Shown here piece by piece: positions 1 to 10,405 of a stretch of 64,000 nt of DNA (its first letter is position 1; each line of letters starts with the position of its first letter). The stretch comes from Limanda limanda (taxonomy: Eukaryota > Chordata > Actinopteri > Pleuronectiformes > Pleuronectidae): the NCBI RefSeq assembly GCF_963576545.1, contig NC_083648.1, positions 23,843,042 to 23,907,041 on the forward strand, written 5' to 3'. The notes beneath the pieces were generated by a model that saw nothing but the letters and a program-made list of their open reading frames with translations, was not told the origin of the DNA and searched no databases. The position numbers and the translations under genes were made by a program.

Positions 1-840
1 CATTTTTGTTTATCTGTTGAGTGTTTTGTTGTTTGCATTTATGCATAAAGGCGTTTTTTGACAATTGATAAGTAGCCTTAATTTAATGTTATAATGTTTT
101 TATGATGTACTGACATGTACTGGTATTGGCACTGCAGGTTTTCCTGCATCGTGTGAAAGAAAAGTGTTGAACCCACAGGAAATATGAGAATCTTATATAA
201 ACCTGGAGAACACTGGCTGTGGAACAGCTTGCTTCTGTTAACTGATTAGAGCGGTCACCCTGGATGCTCTGCTGGAGATTCACGGTCTCGCCCACTTTTT
301 TCACATTCTAAGCAGTTTAGTAGAATATACAAACAAAATCTTTAAGCACAGCTTCAATGTTACTATGTCAAATATGACATTGAGCACAACTGCTAAATTA
401 AAACTGAAAATGCAGCTTTCAGACATTACTCCCGCTTCAAGCAGACAATCAGGTCAATGTTCAGTCGGTGGACAATCCATGAATACAGTTTTCACTTAGT
501 TTATTTTCTCACATGAATAAATAGAAAATATTTCACTACTGGACTATTAAATAGATTATTTTCTATTTGTCGCTGCATTTTATTAAGTCACTTCTGAGGT
601 TTTGCCTGCATTCACTTTCTCTGTAACTTTTGTTCTCATATCCAATTACATTCTACTTTTTATTTTCTATTCTTTAAACTGCAAAAAGTTTTTTTAATTT
701 GACCTGACTGTTTATATTAATTACACCTTGTCTTAATGGTTTTAAATATTTAGGTCAGATTCAGATCAACTTCTTGGAGCTGTTAGTGACGAGTTGCTCT
801 GCTCACATTAAACATGAACATGAACACGCCTGACACTAAC
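1..840. other. Non-coding sequence left of the zinc-finger exon
   Basis: AT-rich sequence with no splice-consistent coding block and no zinc-finger repeats in any frame. Because the exon at 841-1126 reads leftward and ends at a donor site, this stretch is best read as the first intron of that gene, with its finger exons beyond the window edge. No repeat family was recognised here. Confidence 0.5.
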
Positions 841-1126
841 CTGCTCTGTGCAGCCTGGTTCCGGGCTTCATCACGGCATCGAGCAGCCTCCTCTGGCGGC
901 AGATCTCCCGCTCGGACCGCTCCAGTCTGTCTTCGTACTCTTCCACGGTTTCCTCGAACACAGCGGTGATCTCCTCCGCTGCCGCCGTCAGCCGCTCGGT
1001 GAGCATCGCTCTCAGCTCCGGGACTGGAGACGTTTCTTCCTCTTTCTCCAGCTGCAGCAGAAAGTCTTCAGCGGCAGCGCTGATCCGCTCATGTACCGAC
1101 ACCCGCAGCAGCTGCACGGGGGACAT
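841..1126 (-). CDS. First coding exon of a fish C2H2 zinc-finger-type gene (partial)
   Basis: The reading frame starts MSPVQLLRVSVHERISAAAE and runs about 95 codons to a phase-1 donor (GTTAGT) at 840/839. This leader, with Ser-Val-His-Glu-Arg followed by an acidic helix and an Arg-rich RSEREICRQRRLLDAV stretch, is characteristic of the N-terminal exon of many multicopy fish C2H2 zinc-finger proteins. Those proteins carry their fingers in a later large exon. No finger (CX2C...HX3H) is present in the window, so the DNA-binding part must lie to the left and the gene is truncated by the window edge. The start codon is preceded by a GC-rich leader with promoter-like motifs at 1265-1300. A nuclear transcription-factor role is inferred from the family only. 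The exact paralogue cannot be named. Confidence 0.7.
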
Positions 1127-1376
1127 GTTCCTCCTTACTGCGAACTTTGAGTCTCGAGCGAGCAGCAACAACCCGGGCTGAGCGACGAGGCCAATGCGGA
1201 AGTGCAAACGCTGTGGCCACTTGAGTCTGGCTCGGTGTTGCCAAATCCTCAGTAAGGAGAGTAGCTATTGGCTGTGCTAAAAGTCGCTAAATGACGTCAT
1301 CGCCTATTTGCATCATTGTAATGGACGCTGTAGGAGAGACAAAAAGCGAGTAAAAAACAGTGTGTGCGTGTGTGTG
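1127..1376 (-). promoter_or_regulatory. Probable promoter of the zinc-finger gene
   Basis: Upstream of the zinc-finger start codon lies a perfect cAMP-response-element palindrome TGACGTCA at 1292-1299. An inverted CCAAT box (ATTGG) lies at 1267-1271. Both are typical of TATA-less housekeeping promoters. The 9 kb foldback element begins at 1383, so it sits directly upstream of this promoter. Assignment is by motif and position only. Confidence 0.45.
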
Positions 1377-1441
1377 CTCTCCTATGGCAAGCCGATTGAG
1401 CATTTATTCAAAATCCTTGATATCAAATTTCAGTCCCCTCC

Positions 1442-1984
1442 ACTAGTTCGGTCTTTGTCTGCACTAGTTGGACGTTTGGTCGCACTAGTTCAGCATCTTA
1501 CTGAACTAGTTGAAAAAAAAATCTAACTAGTCACTCTTTTTCAGCAACTAGTGGCACTTTTGGTCAACTAGTTACAACAGAAACCTTACTAGTAACACTG
1601 TGCGCTGCACTAGTAGATCCAAAGTCTCCACTAGGGGGCTTTTTGCTGTACTAGTGGCCCTCTGGACCGAACTAGTAAGGCTGAAAGTGTTACTAGCTAA
1701 CAAGTGAGCTGCAAAAGCTCTGACATGTAAGCTAGTCAAACATGGATTCAGCTCACTTGTTAACTAGTGGCCTCCAATTTGCTGCAGTAGTTAACTAGTG
1801 GGAGCCCAAATGCACACTTGCAAACTAGTGCAGCCAAAATCTTCACTAGTTAACTAGTTAACACCTTTTTTGCACCTTGCTAGCTAACTAGTGAGGTGCA
1901 AAATGTTTACTAGTAAGCTAGTGGGCTTGAAATGTGCAGTAGTTTGCTAGTTGCAGTGTTTTTTGACTGTACGAGCTAACTAGT
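1442..1984. repeat. Helically phased ACTAGT array, left end (mirrored in the right arm at 9804-10346)
   Basis: Twelve single hexamers start at 1442, 1463, 1483, 1505, 1526, 1547, 1567, 1588, 1609, 1630 (ACTAGG), 1650 and 1671, a mean spacing of 20.8 bp. They are followed by doublets of ACTAGT-like hexamers (ACTAGT, GCTAGT, ACAAGT, ACATGT, ACTTGT, AGTAGT) whose two members start 8 bp apart. Doublets start at 1692, 1723, 1755, 1786, 1816, 1845, 1879, 1909, 1938 and 1971, about 31 bp apart, and continue at 3908 and 3938 beyond the hAT insertion. The DNA between hexamers is not conserved apart from a frequent central AAA/TTT tract. Confidence 0.9.
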
Positions 1985-2458
1985 GAGGCTGTAAGGCAGG
2001 GGTGCCCACACTTTATAGGCTTGTGAGCTACTCTCGAAATGACCAGCTCAACAAGATCTACCCCCCCACCCCGCGCACGTACCCCCTCTTTTTTCGCGCC
2101 AGGAAACACACTGAAAAATGATTTTTAACGATATAGATAACATATTTTATATTTTATATGATATAAATGATTAAATATGCATCCCATAGTTTGTATTCCC
2201 CTTCTGTTGTCCTGGAGATTTAATTTTACCAATCACATTATTAAATGTCCCCCTCTGCACACAAGCAGTCATATAGATAAAAAGAGAGAGAGAGGGGGGG
2301 GCTACGTATTCTCCACATAGGTTTGAGTGGAGAATACGTAATTTACCCTCCACACCCGACATAGCAAACAGTGGAGAAGTTCTTGAAGATGGATGACATT
2401 AAATTAATAATTTAAGTGGAGAAGTACAGTGAGCTGTATGATCCTCCAGAGGTGGGAC

Positions 2459-2620
2459 CAAGTCATTTTCTGGCAAGTCCCAAGTAAGTCTCAAGTCTTT
2501 GCCGTCAAGTCCCAAGTCAAGACAGGCAAGTCCCGAGTCAAGTCCAAAGTCAAGACTGACAAGTCTCAAGTCAAGTCCAAGTCCTGCAGTTTGAGTTTCG
2601 AGTCCTTTCAAGTCCTTTTG
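2459..2620 (+). repeat. Degenerate CAAGTC minisatellite inside the hAT element
   Basis: About 160 bp built from irregular repeats of CAAGTC/CAAGTCC with interruptions. It lies wholly within the hAT insertion and is non-coding. Confidence 0.75.
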
Positions 2621-3851
2621 ATCACAGAGTAATGATATATTTACACAGATCATGTATGCTTTTAAAATCTGTATTTATTTATTAAAACAAGTGCAATTGA
2701 AATTGCACTTGCCGGGGCCGCTCCTATGCAGTGCAAAAAAGGACAACGGCTCATAAATCCAATCCAAAAACTGTTATTTTTAATTAAAGGAGATCTTTAC
2801 AAATTTAAGTGCAATGACATTAAACATGTCAAACATTAAACATTTAACTTGTCAACACAACATTTAAGAACTTTTGGGAGGACATGTCAAGACATGAACC
2901 ACATGACAGCTAAAATAAAAAGTTTAAATGCCGCTGTCCCACTGTATATTTAAACTTTTGGTTAAACTTTGGTCCACCTTTAGAGCACTAGTCTACAAAC
3001 TTCTTGTTGAGTAGAGCTCATTCGGGTTCCCTTTGCAGTGAACAGCAATCCAGCACAGCTGAAGAGTCACCTGCAGGCGGCCGAGGCAGGTAGGCCAGTC
3101 AGCTATTGAGTTTCAGGCAGTGTTGTCCATGAACGAGTTAAAAAGAACGCGTTCATTTTTATGAGAAAGTTGAACTAAACGCAACTTAATGACAAATAAT
3201 GAATTTGAACGGTAAACACGTTCATATTATCTGAGGTCAAGCTGAAACGTTACGTAATGTTTTCCTTCTCCTGAGGAGAGACGCTGTCTAAAACGAATGC
3301 TTGCACCATGTCGTTGTGATAGTTGTTGTGTTTATTTGAAATGAAATGCAGTCTTACAGGGCAAAATACCGTCTGAAAGTTGCAATTCCGTTTTTCAACT
3401 TTTTTTTGTTGAGGGGGGGGGGGCTCTTGCATATAGCACCAAATGTGCTAGGGCCGCCCCTGTGTAGCGCAGTGATTCTCCCACCGGTGCGGCGCGGAGG
3501 CATAACAGGCGCGCGACCGGGAGGAGAGAATGCGAGGCGGATCTAATATTATAGCTAATGTTTTGACGTCCGCATCTCTTAAACGGCGGAGCAGTAAACA
3601 AATCGCTCTTTCGCCGTCATCCACTCTGTGCAGCTCTAGGGATTAGCGCTGCGCGGCGCTTCGGCGGCGCTTCCGCGTCCGGTTTGAACCCGGCGTGACG
3701 AGCAGTCCGCCCCGGTTGACGTTCGCAACATCAACCAGGGTGGGGGGCATGGCAGTGGCGGCGGCGGCAAAAAAAAAAAAAGTGGGTACGTGCGCCGGAG
3801 CGTCCACGTGACTGCCTCTCGTCCAGTTGTGCGATCGACCCACACTGCCTT

Positions 3852-3873
3852 CGCGATCGACCGGTCGATCGCG
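3852..3873. repeat. 22 bp perfect palindrome near the hAT 3' end
   Basis: A self-complementary run centred on ACCGGT, composed of overlapping GATCGA/TCGATC words, 22 bp before the hAT terminus. It is rich in CpG. Probably a subterminal feature of the transposon. Confidence 0.7.
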
Positions 3874-4419
3874 ATCGACGTATTGGGCACCCCTGCTGTA
3901 AGGGCTTACTAGTATGCAAGTGGCAGCCAAAATTCCTACTAGCTCACTTGTTACACTCCTGGACACACATGCAAATGAGGGGATTAAAATCGAAGCTTCC
4001 TATTGGCTCTCCAGCAAGAGCTCCACCCAGCAGAAATTTAACCCTATAAAGCCTGATGAGGTTTCACTGCTGTGAACGGCCAGCTCCTTGGTTACTATCC
4101 TAACAGAATAAAGCACGTACATGTGTGTGTGCGTCAGATTCATTATTTTTTTTGAACAACAATGAAACAAAGGTGAAAATGTTTTAGCACTTATTCTTAT
4201 TTTGAACAGATTCCTAATAGATGTACAGAAAAGTCAAATCTCAGCTCTAGATGAACATTATTAACAGCTTAATCAAAATATCCAATAAATCGTGGTACTT
4301 TACAGAAAACACTTCAAGTCATAATCTATATTCAATCTAATAAGTGACAGGGTTTTCAGTCCGTGAATCCAATAGTGTTCCCTCCTGCCTCTTTGAAAAT
4401 CCCACATCAGTAAAGTCCA

Positions 4420-4479
4420 TTTCAATTATATTCTGCTGGCATTACAGGCGCCTGTACTGCCTGCAGAATATAATTGAAA
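4420..4479. repeat. 60 bp near-perfect hairpin in the foldback arm
   Basis: The sequence folds about 4449/4450 (core AGGCGCCT) with only a few mismatched positions; outer stems are TTTCAATTATATTCTGC and its complement. The mirrored copy is at 9216-9275. It could be a cruciform or a remnant end-to-end junction of a smaller element. Confidence 0.8.
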
Positions 4480-5049
4480 CGGATACAAAAAAATTATCTG
4501 AAGGTGCAGAAATTATCCAAATACAGGAATATTCCATTGTAGGCCCACTGAAGGTATAATGCTATTATATTATGAACAACTAATCTGATTTTATTTGGAG
4601 GTCAGTGTATGTTGATCTGCTGCAGTATTTGCTATCGCCAGTAGATGGCAGAGTAGATTTCCTTTACTACTTTTCAATTGAAAACTTGTATTATACAAAT
4701 GAATAAGGAAATTACTAAACTAGTGATAATAACATACTGTGTTCATAGGAATTACACATCTGTTAACATCCAGAACGCTATTTCATATATCTTAGGATGT
4801 CAACCATTTACTGTATCATAAAACATGAGCACACATGAGCACTGCTTCCATTTTTAACCTAAGGAGTAGTATAACCCCCTACCAAAAGGGGGCGCACTAT
4901 GCGTTTTAGCAAATGGAACCCCCCACGAACAAGAAGCCCTTTTCTCCTGTGATTTCTTCATGATACCTGAAGGTCCCGGATTTCGGTATGAGATAACATT
5001 AAACACTCGAAATATAAACATAGTCTACCTGTTATTATACTAATAAGGT

Positions 5050-6190
5050 TATTTTTCAACTAGACGTCCAACTTGAGAGTGTCAACGGAAGTGATTCCAT
5101 AGTTATCTGCTACTGAAAACTCAGGTGAGTGAGCATACAAGTAGTCACTGCTAGTCACGATTAGCATCATGCTAGCGAACTATTAGCATCATGCTAGCGA
5201 ACGTGGGCAAGAACTAATACTGCTGTTAAGATGCTATTTGAAAGATTACCTCTTTAAAACCAATCGGAGTAATAATATAGTGATTATTAATGTTACAACG
5301 AACTTTAGGCAGCCTGTTAAAATAGTATGCCACTAAGTGTTTAAGGTTCAGCCACGCAGCTTATGTTAAATAGCAAATAGATATGGTTTAATATGCAAGT
5401 GCACTGCAGGTGCATATAATTTGAAAAGCCAATTCATATGTGAATAAAGTTCAAGTTATACTGTGAACTATTGTCATGTTTAGTTTCAAGTATAGTGACA
5501 TGATATTGTAATGATGTTATCATATAACATATTAATGAAAAAGGATAAGCCCTTTGTTTAGTGATGTGCAATACTTTATTGTTTTGATTTGTATATTATT
5601 ATTCAGTGAAGCACAAGTTGTAATGTTATACTAGTGGTAACTGTGATGTTGTTTTATCATCTCAAGGTAATCTGAGTGCACCCAGGTAATGGTTACACAT
5701 AAAGACAAGAAGTGAATGAGATCTCATGTTAGAAGTAGAATAAGAGAACAGACACTGATTATTCTGCACTGTGTGTTGATTGTTTTTTTATTTACACTAG
5801 AAGAACCTGAATCTGAATGATGAGATGGCGCGCTTAACCCAGATCGTGGATACGGTGTGGCCAACCGTGTGATCCAGATTGAACCTGATTCGTGTATCGA
5901 GAAGACATCATACTCCAGTCCTGCCCGTCACGTAGACGGGTAGTACTGAGTATAGAGACCTAAAGACCCGGACCAGAACGGAACCATTGAATCCTCAAGC
6001 ACACACACTAATCAAGGACTGTACGGACGATATCCAGGGAACTGTACATATACACACTGACAGGACTGAATTATTTACAAGATTTATATAATATTTACTG
6101 TTGTTTCTATTTTATGCTGTTTAATACTGTTTTATACTTTATATTGTGATTGTTCGGTGACTGTTTGTGAAACAATAAACTGGTCATTTG
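5050..6190 (+). other. Possible captured two-exon transcription unit in the arm (mirrored about 7505-8651)
   Basis: A candidate exon ends at CTCAG|GTGAGT (donor 5125). A T-rich stretch ends with TTTACACTAG at 5800, giving a candidate second exon from 5801. That exon contains a 15-codon frame (5825-5872) starting MARLTQIVDTVW and an AATAAA at 6174-6179. The segment is GC-moderate and unlike the surrounding AT-rich arm. I do not recognise the source gene. The second exon may be a 3' UTR with no real protein. Evidence is from splice-like motifs only. Confidence 0.4.
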
Positions 6191-6386
6191 TTAAACTTGT
6201 TCTTTGAAATAAGCCTACCTCTCCCATGAACCTAGGAAGATATTTTGTACTTTTTCTAACACTAGCCCAGACAAGTGCTACACATGGAATTCCATACCAC
6301 GGCCACATGAGATGCAAGCTCTGTCAGAATTTGAAAATGACAAATGAAAGGTTATTAATCAGCTGTCAAGCTTCCTAGTTGTGTAC

Positions 6387-6884
6387 ACATGTCGACTAGT
6401 GAGCAGTTTTGTCAAACTAGTAAGATGATAACGGCTACTAGTGTGCCCAAAATGTCAACAAGTTGGACAAACAGCCCAACATGTCGATCAAATGTCTTAC
6501 TAGTTGCGTACAGTCGTTCACTAGTTCTGAGAAAAGCTCAACTAGTTGAAGAAAATGCCCAACATGTAAGAAAAATGTTCAACATGTTCGGTCAAAGTCC
6601 CTACATGTTCTGTTCAGAGTCGAACTAGTGAGACAAAATGTCTTTCACTAGTCACCTAGTCAGGTAAACATCAGTGTCACTCGTTAACTAGTGGCTTTTT
6701 TTGGACCTTACTAGTTAACAAGTGAAATAATGTGACCGTAACTAGCTCACTGGTACGGCAAAAAGGTATAAAACAACCTCACTAGTGTGACTAGTGGACA
6801 ATTGTGCCTCAGTAGTTAACATGTAAACTGCCAATGCAGCCACTACTGAGCTAGTGGGGCGCAAATGTCCACTAGTTAACAAGT
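6387..6884. repeat. Second phased ACTAGT array in the foldback spacer
   Basis: The spacer repeats the layout of the terminal array with different filler DNA. Twelve single hexamers start at 6395, 6416, 6437, 6458, 6479, 6499, 6520, 6541, 6562, 6582, 6603 and 6624. Eight doublets then start at 6647, 6679, 6710, 6741, 6781, 6811, 6842 and 6871, mostly with 8 bp between members. The span of the twelve singles is 229 bp, the same as in the terminal array (1442 to 1671). After the array both copies share GCAAATGAGG, so they look like diverged homologues. Confidence 0.88.
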
Positions 6885-7317
6885 GGACTGTAAGCAAATG
6901 AGGCAGGCGGGACAAGGATTTTGATTGGTCAGTGTTCAAACTGTGTTTCAAAGCCTTAAAGTGCCAGCTCTGAATTGTGATGATCTAAACCTTTTAGCAA
7001 CCTTCTTTTATGGCATGTGAGTTATTTTAGCAGCCATGCCTAAAACGTTGTATTGATTAAATGTTGATTCATTAGGGTTCATTAATAGCTCAAAGTGTTT
7101 TACAATAAAGTGAAGAAACAACTAAAAATAAAAAAAGACTTATTAAAACAAAGCAAATAGTGCAAGATAAAACGAAGCAATACAATTTATAATTAACGAA
7201 AGAGGCAGCAAATAGCAAGAGCAGGTATACTAACACAAATAACACAAGCAAAAGATAGAAATGAAACGTAGAAACACATAAGAACAATAAAATGTGTAAG
7301 AGATAAGAAAGCTTGTT
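6885..7317. other. Spacer right half, AT-rich, no gene seen
   Basis: Follows the spacer array and begins with a segment resembling the post-array DNA of the arms (GCAAATGAGG, then ATTGG, then CCAGCTC). It then becomes A-rich. No coding region is supported. Confidence 0.5.
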
Positions 7318-10300
7318 TAGGAAGCGTGACAGCTGATTAATAACCTTTCATTTGTCATTTTCAAATTCTGACAGAGCTTGCATCTCATGTGGCCGTGGTA
7401 TGGAATTCCATGTGTAGCACTTGTCTGGGCTAGTGTTAGAAAAAGTACAAAATATCTTCCTAGGTTCATGGGAGAGGTAGGCTTATTTCAAAGAACAAGT
7501 TTAACAAATGACCAGTTTATTGTTTCACAAACAGTCACCGAACAATCACAATATAAAGTATAAAACAGTATTAAACAGCATAAAATAGAAACAACAGTAA
7601 ATATTATATAAATCTTGTAAATAATTCAGTCCTGTCAGTGTGTATATGTACAGTTCCCTGGATATCGTCCGTACAGTCCTTGATTAGTGTGTGTGCTTGA
7701 GGATTCAATGGTTCCGTTCTGGTCCGGGTCTTTAGGTCTCTATACTCAGTACTACCCGTCTACGTGACGGGCAGGACTGGAGTATGATGTCTTCTCGATA
7801 CACGAATCAGGTTCAATCTGGATCACACGGTTGGCCACACCGTATCCACGATCTGGGTTAAGCGCGCCATCTCATCATTCAGATTCAGGTTCTTCTAGTG
7901 TAAATAAAAAAACAATCAACACACAGTGCAGAATAATCAGTGTCTGTTCTCTTATTCTACTTCTAACATGAGATCTCATTCACTTCTTGTCTTTATGTGT
8001 AACCATTACCTGGGTGCACTCAGATTACCTTGAGATGATAAAACAACATCACAGTTACCACTAGTATAACATTACAACTTGTGCTTCACTGAATAATAAT
8101 ATACAAATCAAAACAATAAAGTATTGCACATCACTAAACAAAGGGCTTATCCTTTTTCATTAATATGTTATATGATAACATCATTACAATATCATGTCAC
8201 TATACTTGAAACTAAACATGACAATAGTTCACAGTATAACTTGAACTTTATTCACATATGAATTGGCTTTTCAAATTATATGCACCTGCAGTGCACTTGC
8301 ATATTAAACCATATCTATTTGCTATTTAACATAAGCTGCGTGGCTGAACCTTAAACACTTAGTGGCATACTATTTTAACAGGCTGCCTAAAGTTCGTTGT
8401 AACATTAATAATCACTATATTATTACTCCGATTGGTTTTAAAGAGGTAATCTTTCAAATAGCATCTTAACAGCAGTATTAGTTCTTGCCCACGTTCGCTA
8501 GCATGATGCTAATAGTTCGCTAGCATGATGCTAATCGTGACTAGCAGTGACTACTTGTATGCTCACTCACCTGAGTTTTCAGTAGCAGATAACTATGGAA
8601 TCACTTCCGTTGACACTCTCAAGTTGGACGTCTAGTTGAAAAATAACCTTATTAGTATAATAACAGGTAGACTATGTTTATATTTCGAGTGTTTAATGTT
8701 ATCTCATACCGAAATCCGGGACCTTCAGGTATCATGAAGAAATCACAGGAGAAAAGGGCTTCTTGTTCGTGGGGGGTTCCATTTGCTAAAACGCATAGTG
8801 CGCCCCCTTTTGGTAGGGGGTTATACTACTCCTTAGGTTAAAAATGGAAGCAGTGCTCATGTGTGCTCATGTTTTATGATACAGTAAATGGTTGACATCC
8901 TAAGATATATGAAATAGCGTTCTGGATGTTAACAGATGTGTAATTCCTATGAACACAGTATGTTATTATCACTAGTTTAGTAATTTCCTTATTCATTTGT
9001 ATAATACAAGTTTTCAATTGAAAAGTAGTAAAGGAAATCTACTCTGCCATCTACTGGCGATAGCAAATACTGCAGCAGATCAACATACACTGACCTCCAA
9101 ATAAAATCAGATTAGTTGTTCATAATATAATAGCATTATACCTTCAGTGGGCCTACAATGGAATATTCCTGTATTTGGATAATTTCTGCACCTTCAGATA
9201 ATTTTTTTGTATCCGTTTCAATTATATTCTGCAGGCAGTACAGGCGCCTGTAATGCCAGCAGAATATAATTGAAATGGACTTTACTGATGTGGGATTTTC
9301 AAAGAGGCAGGAGGGAACACTATTGGATTCACGGACTGAAAACCCTGTCACTTATTAGATTGAATATAGATTATGACTTGAAGTGTTTTCTGTAAAGTAC
9401 CACGATTTATTGGATATTTTGATTAAGCTGTTAATAATGTTCATCTAGAGCTGAGATTTGACTTTTCTGTACATCTATTAGGAATCTGTTCAAAATAAGA
9501 ATAAGTGCTAAAACATTTTCACCTTTGTTTCATTGTTGTTCAAAAAAAATAATGAATCTGACGCACACACACATGTACGTGCTTTATTCTGTTAGGATAG
9601 TAACCAAGGAGCTGGCCGTTCACAGCAGTGAAACCTCATCAGGCTTTATAGGGTTAAATTTCTGCTGGGTGGAGCTCTTGCTGGAGAGCCAATAGGAAGC
9701 TTCGATTTTAATCCCCTCATTTGCATGTGTGTCCAGGAGTGTAACAAGTGAGCTAGTAGGAATTTTGGCTGCCACTTGCATACTAGTAAGCCCTTACAGC
9801 CTCACTAGTTAGCTCGTACAGTCAAAAAACACTGCAACTAGCAAACTACTGCACATTTCAAGCCCACTAGCTTACTAGTAAACATTTTGCACCTCACTAG
9901 TTAGCTAGCAAGGTGCAAAAAAGGTGTTAACTAGTTAACTAGTGAAGATTTTGGCTGCACTAGTTTGCAAGTGTGCATTTGGGCTCCCACTAGTTAACTA
10001 CTGCAGCAAATTGGAGGCCACTAGTTAACAAGTGAGCTGAATCCATGTTTGACTAGCTTACATGTCAGAGCTTTTGCAGCTCACTTGTTAGCTAGTAACA
10101 CTTTCAGCCTTACTAGTTCGGTCCAGAGGGCCACTAGTACAGCAAAAAGCCCCCTAGTGGAGACTTTGGCTCTACTAGTGCAGCGCACAGTGTTACTAGT
10201 AAGGTTTCTGTTGTAACTAGTTGACCAAAAGTGCCACTAGTTGCTGAAAAAGAGTGACTAGTTAGATTTTTTTTTCAACTAGTTCAGTAAGATGCTGAAC

Positions 10301-10405
10301 TAGTGCGACCAAACGTCCAACTAGTGCAGACAAAGACCGAACTAGTGGAGGGGACTGAAATTTGATATCAAGGATTTTGAATAAATGCTCAATCGGCTTG
10401 CCATA
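7318..10405 (-). repeat. Right arm of the foldback element
   Basis: Reverse complement of the left arm without the hAT insertion. Left and right positions outside the hAT sum to 11788 (for example, the first ACTAGT at 1442-1447 pairs with 10341-10346). The hairpin recurs at 9216-9275. The insertion site reads through uninterrupted, which gives the pre-insertion sequence of the left arm. Confidence 0.85.

Larger units (their letters stand above)
1997..3895. mobile_element. Non-autonomous hAT-type transposon inserted in the left arm
   Basis: Termini CAGGGGTGCCCA at 1997 and its reverse complement ending at 3895, flanked by an 8 bp duplication CTGTAAGG (1989-1996 and 3896-3903). An 8 bp duplication with CAGGGGTG ends is diagnostic of hAT elements. 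The right arm carries the empty site (one CTGTAAGG). The 1,899 bp interior has no transposase. It contains a degenerate CAAGTC tandem tract (2459-2620), a stretch near 3118-3230 resembling another hAT end, and a CpG-rich right third with palindromes. Confidence 0.88.
1383..6377 (+). repeat. Left arm of the foldback element
   Basis: Inverted copy of 7318-10405. Order from the outside inward: terminus; phased ACTAGT array (1442-1984, continuing at 3908-3951 after the hAT insertion); a segment with a 60 bp near-perfect hairpin (4420-4479); a region resembling a two-exon transcription unit (about 5050-6190). The arm ends near CTTCCTA at 6371-6377. Confidence 0.85.
1383..10405. mobile_element. 9 kb foldback (very long terminal inverted repeat) transposable element
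   Basis: The outer ends are TATGGCAAGCCGATTGAG at 1383 and its exact reverse complement ending at 10405. Both are flanked by the hexamer CTCTCC (1377-1382 and 10406-10411), a 6 bp target-site duplication. The arms are 1383-6377 (4,995 bp, or 3,088 bp after removing a hAT insertion plus its 8 bp duplication) and 7318-10405 (3,088 bp). They look almost identical; the one clear difference I noticed is at about 1615. A 940 bp spacer (6378-7317) separates them. No transposase reading frame is visible, so the element is non-autonomous. Ends of the form TAY...RTA with a 6 bp duplication have been described for the IS3EU superfamily, but I cannot confirm that assignment. The hAT copy present in only one arm argues against an assembly duplication. 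Confidence 0.85.

Noticed and set aside
1442..1984. Regular short repeats with unique spacers look like a CRISPR array
   Set aside because: The repeated word is only 6 bp, the spacers are about 15 bp, hexamers vary, no cas genes exist and the DNA is vertebrate.
1383..10405. The palindrome as an assembly duplication artefact
   Set aside because: Only one arm carries the hAT, the outer ends have a target duplication, and the spacer is unique sequence. An artefact would not give these.
1383..10405. The 9 kb unit as a Maverick/Polinton or viral insertion
   Set aside because: No polymerase, integrase, capsid or other recognisable frame is present in any arm or spacer.
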